A stretch of DNA of 64,000 nucleotides. It comes from Desulfatitalea sp. BRH_c12 (GTDB lineage Bacteria; Desulfobacterota; Desulfobacteria; Desulfobacterales; Desulfosarcinaceae). The stretch lies in contig LADR01000039.1 in NCBI GenBank assembly GCA_000961655.1, positions 62,001 through 126,000 on the forward strand, given 5' to 3'. This document shows, piece by piece, positions 63,844 to 64,000 of the stretch (position 1 is the first letter of the stretch; the number at the start of each line of letters is the position of its first letter). The notes under the pieces were generated by a model. That model saw only the letters and a program-made list of their open reading frames with translations, did no database searches and had not been told where the DNA came from. A program made the position numbers and the translations under genes.

Positions 63844-64000
63844 GGTGGGCAATGCCCACCCTACATTCGGGTTGGCACGGAGGAGGTGAGCCGGGCGGGT
63901 GGTCTGCGACGTCAGCCATGAGATTTAGCCAGGTAGGGTGGGCATCGCCCACCATTGTCTTATGCCGATCGCCTCTGTGATTGAGGTATTCAACGTTTCA
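63844..64000. repeat. REP-like ends around a partial palindromic element (runs off the window)
   Basis: GGTGGGCAATGCCCACCCTAC (63844-63864) faces GTAGGGTGGGCATCGCCCACC (63933 on). Between them, 63868-63930 is the left part of the palindromic element (GAGGAGGTGAGCCGGGCGGG, GTCAGCCATGAGATTTAG). From 63933 to the edge the sequence matches the 58535 unit in reverse (GATCGCCTCTGTGATTG, TATTCAACGTTTCA). It continues beyond the window. Confidence 0.78.

Overview
The window looks like a chromosomal segment of a Desulfobacterota (former Deltaproteobacteria) sulfate reducer, probably near Desulfosarcina/Desulfobacteraceae. This is inferred from gene content, not from a marker gene. The clues are futalosine-route menaquinone genes (mqnA/mqnC), a methylenetetrahydrofolate reductase fused to its MTHFR_C zinc/iron-sulfur domain as in Wood-Ljungdahl organisms, a DUF4911-miaB pair, a TIGR04219-type outer-membrane protein, a c-heme sensor kinase with an NtrC-type partner, and short palindromic repeats in many gaps. 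No tRNA, rRNA, CRISPR array, phage or complete insertion sequence was seen.

Layout. 1-1.8 kb: end of mqnA and complete mqnC. 2-5.4 kb (minus): an SDR oxidoreductase and a sulfane-sulfur module of persulfide-dioxygenase-like/rhodanese protein plus two half-size YeeE/YedE channels. 5.8-9.1 kb (minus): an RNase Z-like hydrolase, an unknown 139-aa protein and recJ. 9.4-11.5 kb: DUF4911, miaB and a bifunctional-nuclease-domain protein. 11.5-13.3 kb (minus): M29 aminopeptidase and a small conserved protein. 13.6-18.6 kb: LysM membrane protein, outer-membrane barrel, Mrp ATPase, and a double cNMP/CBS/DUF294 protein. 18.6-22.1 kb (minus): MaoC, a Ser/Thr kinase-DUF1566 fusion overlapping a metallophosphoesterase, prepilin peptidase. 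22.2-28.3 kb: lon, tsaB, greA, rpoZ, ttcA, folE2, with promoter-plus-hairpin leaders in front of lon and greA. 28.4-33.5 kb (minus): dacB, dtd, tex, a small membrane export protein.

33.9-49.3 kb holds the GlgE alpha-glucan pathway (glgE, treS-maltokinase fusion, glgB, a GlgM-like glycosyltransferase). It is interrupted between glgE and treS by a module with its own sigma-54 promoter: a YeiH-family exporter, an 87-aa membrane protein, a c-heme (DUF3365) histidine kinase and a sigma-54 activator. 49.5-53.9 kb: LonB-like protease, a universal stress protein, a PEBP-like protein and a YIP1 membrane protein.

54.3-58.5 kb is the most intriguing part: a tightly packed operon of a C39-like peptidase, an RLAN/RimK-like ATP-grasp ligase, a GCS2-family carboxylate-amine ligase and an N-formylglutamate-amidohydrolase-like enzyme. 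It looks like a peptide or amide making-and-trimming pathway with unknown product. 58.5-59.7 kb is a nest of repeats. Then come the MTHFR fusion, an M42 aminopeptidase and mtgA. The last 800 bases are again repeats.
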